DNA of 36,420 bases from Armatimonadaceae bacterium. Lineage in GTDB: Bacteria > Armatimonadota > Armatimonadia > Armatimonadales > Armatimonadaceae. A program made the translations under genes and the position numbers. Of the stretch, positions 32,721 to 36,420 are shown piece by piece. The stretch's first letter is position 1. The number at the start of each line of letters is the position of its first letter. The notes beneath the pieces were generated by a model that saw only the letters and a program-made list of their open reading frames with translations, was not told the DNA's origin and searched no databases. The stretch lies in contig JAUJOK010000052.1 of the NCBI GenBank assembly GCA_030447685.1, positions 2,478-38,897 on the forward strand. Direction: 5' to 3'.

Positions 32721-33773
32721 ATGCCACCATCAACACCAAAGACCCCAACGGCAAGCCCTACTTACCTGCCCAAGGAAGAAGCCGGCATTTCCTTCCCACC
32801 GGACCGGACGGCCCTGCTGGTGATCGACCCGGTCAACGACTTCCTTTCCGAAGGCGGAGCCGCCTGGGAGATGACCAAAAGCACCGTAATAAAGAATGAC
32901 GTGGTCGGCCATCTGAAGCGCGCGATTGCGGGCGCACGGCTGCGCGGCGTGCCGGTCCTGTTCGGCCCGATGGCCTACACCCAGGAGGACTACGCGGGCG
33001 AGCAACTGCAGCGCAGAAGCGGCATCAACCGCCTGATGTTCGAGAAGAAGATGTTTCTGGCGGGCAGCTGGGGCGCGGACTTCCATCCCGACTTGCAGCC
33101 CCAGGAGGACGACACGGTACTCCTGCCGCACAAAAGCTGCGACGTTTTCACCACCGACCTTCCCGAGCACCTCCAGCAAATGGGCATCACGCACCTGGTG
33201 ATTGCCGGCATGACCGCCAACCTGTGCTGCGAGTCCACCGGGCGGCACGCTATGGAAGCAGGATTCGATGTGACGTTTCTCTCGGACGCCATCGGCGCGG
33301 CAACCGTGCCCGAGTATGAAGCATCCATCCACCTGAACTATCCGCTGATCGCCAACGCCGTCATCACCGTGGATGAGTTCCTGGCCGCCATTGCGACTTC
33401 GGCGACAGCCCACGCGGGCGTGCAGCCGGGCGATACGGTGCGCGGCTCTGACCACGGGGAGATTGGCACAGTGGAGCAGGTCATTGAGGCAACGGAGGAG
33501 ACGGAAGGCTACCTGCGGGTGCCGCGCGGGCTGCTCTTCAAGAGCGACATCTATATTCCGCGGGATGCGGTGCTCAGGCGCAGCGGCACGGACGTGTTCA
33601 TCAACATCCCGAAGCTGATCTTTGCACAGATGCCCTGGAGCGAGCCGCCTTCACGCACGGAGCGGCAGGCGAAGCTTGGCCCTGCTGCTGCCGAGGTAGA
33701 CAAGCTCTACGGCTCGCGCTCTCCTTCCACCCAGGAGCGGTCAGATCAAGCCCAGGGAAAGCCACCTCCGTGA
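32721..33773 (+). CDS. Isochorismatase-like cysteine hydrolase with C-terminal DUF2171-like domain
   Basis: 350 residues. The isochorismatase-like domain (about 28-215) shows its catalytic trio: Asp36 (ALLVIDPVNDF), Lys138 (LLPHKSC) and Cys169 (GMTANLCCEST). After a short linker, residues 225-305 (GDTVRGSDHGEIGTVEQVI, YLRVPRGLLFKSDIYIPRDAV) look like the DUF2171/PRC-type beta domain, an unusual fusion. Family members hydrolyse amides, nitriles or vinyl ethers such as nicotinamide or isochorismate; this substrate is unknown. The same direction as arsS and paralogue B. Confidence 0.82.
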   Translation: MPPSTPKTPTASPTYLPKEEAGISFPPDRTALLVIDPVNDFLSEGGAAWEMTKSTVIKNDVVGHLKRAIAGARLRGVPVLFGPMAYTQEDYAGEQLQRRSGINRLMFEKKMFLAGSWGADFHPDLQPQEDDTVLLPHKSCDVFTTDLPEHLQQMGITHLVIAGMTANLCCESTGRHAMEAGFDVTFLSDAIGAATVPEYEASIHLNYPLIANAVITVDEFLAAIATSATAHAGVQPGDTVRGSDHGEIGTVEQVIEATEETEGYLRVPRGLLFKSDIYIPRDAVLRRSGTDVFINIPKLIFAQMPWSEPPSRTERQAKLGPAAAEVDKLYGSRSPSTQERSDQAQGKPPP

Positions 33774-33813
33774 TGGCAAAAGACGAGCCACCGCCCGGAG
33801 CCTTTCGTGAAGG

Positions 33814-34338
33814 TCAGGGGGCTGCTGCATTGCGTGCGTTTTTCCAGGAGATGTAATCGGTTTCGGGGAAATCGAGGCCGTGCAGCTTCAACAAGGCTGC
33901 GACCTGGCCGCGATGATAGGTGCCGTGATTGACGACGTGGCGCAGCACCTCGGCGGGCGAGACGTGCAGGATATGCTCCTTCTTGCGCCACTCGGCCACG
34001 GTGTTGAGTGCGTCATCGGGCAGTTCGCTGAGCAGCGCGTTCAGGCGCTCGCGGACCGCCTCATGGAAGGAAGTAAGAGCGACAGGTTCGGCGAACGCTT
34101 CGGGCCGCTCCGGGGGCGGCTCCTTTCCTTGCAGCAGGGCGCGATAGGTGTCCACGGTGATGACCAGATGTACCAACTGCTGGCGCAGCGAAGTGCGCGG
34201 CGTGCCGTTCAGATCATGCGTCCACGCCGCCGTGCTGTCGACCGTTGCGGCGGCTTCGATGAGCTGGCGCGTTGCCCAGGCGTCGTATTCCAGAAGCTCG
34301 CGTAGCTCGTTTATGGTCAAGGCAATTCTTTCGTTCAT
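33814..34338 (-). CDS. DinB/YfiT family putative metalloenzyme
   Basis: 174 residues. A four-helix bundle with LLEYDAWATRQLIEAAA at the start and the C-terminal HVVNHGTYHRGQVAALL that supplies two of the three metal-binding His of this superfamily; the third is expected near LVHLVITVD. Members include thiol S-transferases for bacillithiol or mycothiol and many uncharacterised DinB proteins. Convergent with the isochorismatase gene and divergent from the seleno-redoxin. Thiol transferase activity would fit the region but is not shown. Confidence 0.8.
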   Translation of the reverse strand: MNERIALTINELRELLEYDAWATRQLIEAAATVDSTAAWTHDLNGTPRTSLRQQLVHLVITVDTYRALLQGKEPPPERPEAFAEPVALTSFHEAVRERLNALLSELPDDALNTVAEWRKKEHILHVSPAEVLRHVVNHGTYHRGQVAALLKLHGLDFPETDYISWKNARNAAAP

Positions 34339-34402
34339 GCGTTAAAGCCTGTGCTGAGTAAACTAAGCTGACCGTACCATAGAAGTCAGCGTGGGGATAA
34401 AA

Positions 34403-35182
34403 ATGACTGACTTTTCGACAACAGGCACAGCACGTGTCGGTGATCCGTTGCCCGATATCCGATTGCCCCGGCTTGGCAGCGGCGGCGATCTTGCCCTACG
34501 CTCTCTGCGCGGCAAGCGCCTGCTGCTGTTCTTCTGGGGTTCCTGGTGAGGGTGCCGCGCGCAGCTGCCAGGCTGGCAGCGGTTCTATGAAAAACACCGG
34601 AACACAAACTTCGAACTGGTCTCCATCGCGCTGGAGCACACCGGCGCAGGAGCGGCCACGCCCTATGTGGAGCAGGCCACTACCACGTTCCCAACGCTTG
34701 TGGACGAGCAGGGCATAACCAGCACGCTCTTTGGCTTCAAGGTGGTTCCCAATGGCTTGCTGGTGGACGAGGAGGGCATCATCCGCTATGCCAGGTTCGG
34801 CGGCTTCTCGATTGACAGCGCAGAGGATGTGGCGGCAGTCGAGCGCTTCCTGGAAGGGGGTGAACCGGGGGAAAGTCCAGAAGGTGAAGGAGGCTACACA
34901 CTGGAACCCCTGGAGCGGGAATTGGTGGCGACGAAGCTGCGTCTGGGACGGCTCCTGGATTCTCTGGGGCGGCGTGACGAGGCGGTGACGGAGTGGCGGG
35001 CAGCGCTTAGCCTTGACCCGCAGAACTTCGTCATCCGTAAGCAGATCTGGGCGGCCCAGCATCCGGAGAGGTTCCACCCGGTTATCGACTGGCAGTGGCA
35101 GAAGGAGCAGTTGGAGCAGGAGCGCCGACAGGAGATAGCGGCAGGCATCTGCGGCCCCGACGGCTGCCCCCTCCCACGCTGA
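34403..35182 (+). CDS. Redoxin/TlpA-like protein, candidate selenoprotein (W-U-G-C)
   Basis: 259 residues if UGA 34547-34549 is read as selenocysteine (residue 49). ATG 34403. The redoxin domain (about 10-155) has GDPLPDIRLPRLGSGGDLAL, LLLFFWGSW, Sec49-Gly-Cys51-Arg, then QLPGWQRFYEKH, FPTLVDEQG and FGFKVVPNGLLVDEEGIIR, with the cis-Pro loop VVPN. The frame is open through the whole domain with no other break. The site matches the U-A-G-C of the other redoxin less one residue. About 170-215 is a TPR-like pair, and the C-terminus has CGPDGC. No signal peptide, so it may be cytoplasmic. Stop readthrough or Sec is the simplest explanation. Confidence 0.75.
34564..34580 (+). promoter_or_regulatory. 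SECIS-like stem-loop of the second redoxin
   Basis: GCTGCCA-GGC-TGGCAGC, a perfect 7-bp stem with a 3-base loop beginning with G, starting 14 bases after the UGA and with the loop 21 bases after it. This meets the usual bacterial SECIS rule (loop 16-37 bases from UGA, a G among the first two loop bases). Confidence 0.6.
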
Positions 35183-35187
35183 ACGCA

Positions 35188-35282
35188 TAAGCGGAGGTGT
35201 TTGCATACACCGAAGCTGGCTATAACTGGCAGCGGATCATTCGAGCCTGGAGTATGTCAGCCCGGCTGAGTTTGAGCGATAG
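35188..35282 (+). pseudogene. Remnant of an IS3-family transposase C-terminus
   Basis: The frame reads AEVFAYTEAGYNWQRI, then after one lost base near 35239 HSSLEYVSPAEFER to TAG 35280-35282. This is the end of IS3-type integrase-core transposases (YNxxRxHSxLGYxSPAEFE). Nothing of the catalytic part remains. It marks an old insertion just behind the seleno-redoxin. Confidence 0.7.
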
Positions 35283-35346
35283 GCGCGGCAAACGTCGGCT
35301 TCTGCTTAACCCACTGTCCGTCAAAGACGAAAAGGTCAGTTCACGC

Positions 35347-35544
35347 TCATCCGGCTAAATTAAGCAGCAGCCAAGCCGCCAGCAGGGACGCAAATAGGAA
35401 CGCGAGCCAAAAGGTGAGAGGTGCTTTTCTCCTGGGCTTACGCGGAGCGAGAACATGCGTCCGGTACTTGCGCCCACACTGCCGGCACACCGGGGAATAG
35501 ATGTTCGCGTGCCTGCCGCAGCGAGGACATACCTTGTAGGGCAT
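35347..35544 (-). CDS. Zinc-ribbon single-pass membrane protein
   Basis: 65 residues. Cys6-x-x-Cys9 and Cys20-x-x-Cys23 form a zinc ribbon at the N-terminus, then a basic linker (RKPRRKAP) and one C-terminal transmembrane helix (FWLAFLFASLLAAWLLLNL). The ribbon would face the cytoplasm. A common small protein type with no assigned function. Confidence 0.65.
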   Translation of the reverse strand: MPYKVCPRCGRHANIYSPVCRQCGRKYRTHVLAPRKPRRKAPLTFWLAFLFASLLAAWLLLNLAG

Positions 35545-35565
35545 TATCTTCTCCGCGCGATCCTC

Positions 35566-35709
35566 CTATCCCAACCGCACTCTGATCCCAAAGAAGTGCC
35601 CCAGCGCCTCCGCCGAAACGATCAGCCGTCCCTCCGTGGTGCATAGCCGATGCGCTTCGGGATCGTTGCGGCATGCGGTGACAACTTTGGGCTGGTACCC
35701 CTCGCTAAT
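35566..35709 (-). pseudogene. Possible fragment of a small protein
   Basis: An open frame of 47 codons reads YQPKVVTACRNDPEAHRLC and then EGRLIVSAEALGHFFGIRVR to TAG 35566-35568. It has normal protein character but no ordinary start codon and is cut by a TGA at its 5' end. It lies 22 bases before the zinc-ribbon gene on the same strand. No family recognised. Confidence 0.3.
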
Positions 35710-35749
35710 TCACTATCTTTGTTGCCGACTGATTTCTATGTCCTACAGG

Positions 35750-35795
35750 GGTCACTTCACGAAATGAAAGACCCCTTTTGTTTCGTGAAGTGACC
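35750..35795. terminator. Perfect 15-bp hairpin between genes, likely terminator of the CHRD gene
   Basis: GGTCACTTCACGAAA (35750-35764) is repeated inverted at 35781-35795 around a 16-base loop. It starts 20 bases after the CHRD stop on the minus strand. On the plus strand an overlapping hairpin, AGGGGTC (near 35747-35753) with GACCCCT (35770-35776) followed by TTTT, excludes the first. Confidence 0.6.
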
Positions 35796-35814
35796 TTGTG
35801 TAACGAGAAGCCGC

Positions 35815-36378
35815 TTACCGGACGACTTGACCGCGGATTTCGCCGCCGGGGAAGTCGCCGGGACCCGAGTTGGGGGGTGCCACGTTGTCGTTGGTGTGAA
35901 TGTTGATATACGTGTTGCCCTCCTGTATGCGATTCAGGACTTCATCGAAGCTGTTGGCGGTAATGCCGCTCGGCGATGTACCCGGCTTCAGGTTCGCTGG
36001 CGTGAGCGTTTTCCTCAATCTCGCCGGAAAAACGCCGTCGCCGGGAACAAACAGATCGAAGATTACGGGACCGGCTTCCGCAGTACTGCCGACATGAAGA
36101 TGGGCGGCGACAACGTTCGTCAGCCCCTGGGTATTTACGAAAACCTCAATGGTGTTGTTGGTGGCATTCAGCTGCACTATCGCGCTGCCGCTGGCTGGCG
36201 TGGCCCGGGGCGTTGGCCGTTCCTGCTGCCCGTCCAGAGTTGAGCGCATATTGACGACGTTATCGCCGCCGCCGCCGCCGCCGTCACAGCCGGTAAGGGA
36301 CAGGGCCGGCGCAAGCAGGGCGGCAATGCCGCCAGCAAGGCACCACGCCTTCTTTTTCTTACTGATGAATCCGATCAT
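35815..36378 (-). CDS. CHRD-domain lipoprotein
   Basis: 187 residues from ATG 36378, behind GAGGGAGA. Residues 2-10 are Lys-rich, then a hydrophobic core and the lipobox SLTG followed by Cys31; a Gly run and Asn/Val linker follow. The CHRD domain (about 45-187) has SGSAIVQLNATNNTIEVFVN, AAHLHVG and the end YINIHTNDN...GDFPGGEIRGQV, the usual signature. CHRD proteins occur in many bacteria and in chordin; the biochemical role is unknown. It would be anchored on the cell surface or the outer face of the inner membrane. Confidence 0.85.
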   Translation of the reverse strand: MIGFISKKKKAWCLAGGIAALLAPALSLTGCDGGGGGGDNVVNMRSTLDGQQERPTPRATPASGSAIVQLNATNNTIEVFVNTQGLTNVVAAHLHVGSTAEAGPVIFDLFVPGDGVFPARLRKTLTPANLKPGTSPSGITANSFDEVLNRIQEGNTYINIHTNDNVAPPNSGPGDFPGGEIRGQVVR

Positions 36379-36420
36379 TTCCACAGTCTCCCTCAAGGAT
36401 TTTGATGAATGGTCGCGGTC

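Noticed and set aside
22559..34549. A variant genetic code in which UGA is a normal sense codon (Trp or Gly)
   Set aside because: Many intact genes here end in UGA at their natural C-terminus (for example at 6374, 11347, 17043, 28055 and 33773), Trp is TGG and Gly is GGN everywhere, and internal UGAs are restricted to special positions.
1..36420. tRNA, rRNA or CRISPR arrays
   Set aside because: No cloverleaf with conserved T-loop, no rRNA-like stretch and no regularly spaced direct repeats were seen; the only repeats are the two structured elements.

Overview
The window is GC-rich bacterial chromosome with few operon-scale landmarks. No rRNA or tRNA gene, CRISPR array or phage block was seen. 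The phylum cannot be fixed from the sequence. The gene mix (RNase G/E with a TRAM domain, a glycine-rich lipoprotein, a CHRD lipoprotein, PQQ-repeat and GH1/GH29-like proteins, lar genes, an arsenosugar radical SAM enzyme) would suit Armatimonadota or another GC-rich non-proteobacterial lineage. This is inference only.

Layout. 1-13.5 kb: the start of an exported protein (-), a GH29 fucosidase fragment, a multi-PAS/LOV blue-light-type histidine kinase, a small membrane protein with a clear terminator, a lipoprotein, a membrane protein, a HAD phosphatase (-), an aldo/keto reductase, GtrA, RNase G/E, an integron-like gene cassette with an attC site, a two-gene aspartyl-protease module, a 2-hydroxyacid dehydrogenase, a HigB/HigA-type toxin-antitoxin pair and a PQQ beta-propeller. 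13.2-15.4 kb: two copies of a highly structured, inverted-repeat-bounded element flank an amidohydrolase that is broken by an in-frame stop and a frameshift. 15.4-22.3 kb: the nickel-pincer cofactor genes larE, larB and larC, an MBL-fold hydrolase, a primary-type sigma factor, several small genes and a MerR regulator. Most of these carry single-base indels, while larB and its neighbour are intact. That pattern looks like a local run of sequencing error or local decay.

22.3-35.2 kb is the most interesting part. Three genes read through in-frame UGA codons placed exactly where catalytic or metal-binding cysteines belong: a thioredoxin-fold protein (U-x-x-C after Trp), a heavy-metal-associated (HMA) protein (U-P-V-G-U in place of C-P-x-G-C) and a second redoxin (W-U-G-C). 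Two of the three have a stem-loop downstream of the UGA at a distance that suits a bacterial SECIS. They are best read as selenoproteins. The first two follow a CRP/FNR regulator on the minus strand (ATGA overlap between regulator and redoxin), and a near-consensus CRP-type palindrome lies in the divergent promoter region. On the plus strand is a long co-directional series: an exported conserved protein, SDR, VKOR-like CxxC membrane protein, membrane protein, GH1-like glycosidase, membrane protein, AhpD-like CxxC protein, ArsS, a cytoplasmic paralogue of the first protein, an isochorismatase-like hydrolase and, past a convergent DinB gene, the second seleno-redoxin. Together they suggest a thiol/selenol redox and metal(loid)-handling island.

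35.2-36.4 kb: an IS3-type transposase tail remnant, a zinc-ribbon membrane protein, a 15-bp perfect hairpin and a CHRD-domain lipoprotein.
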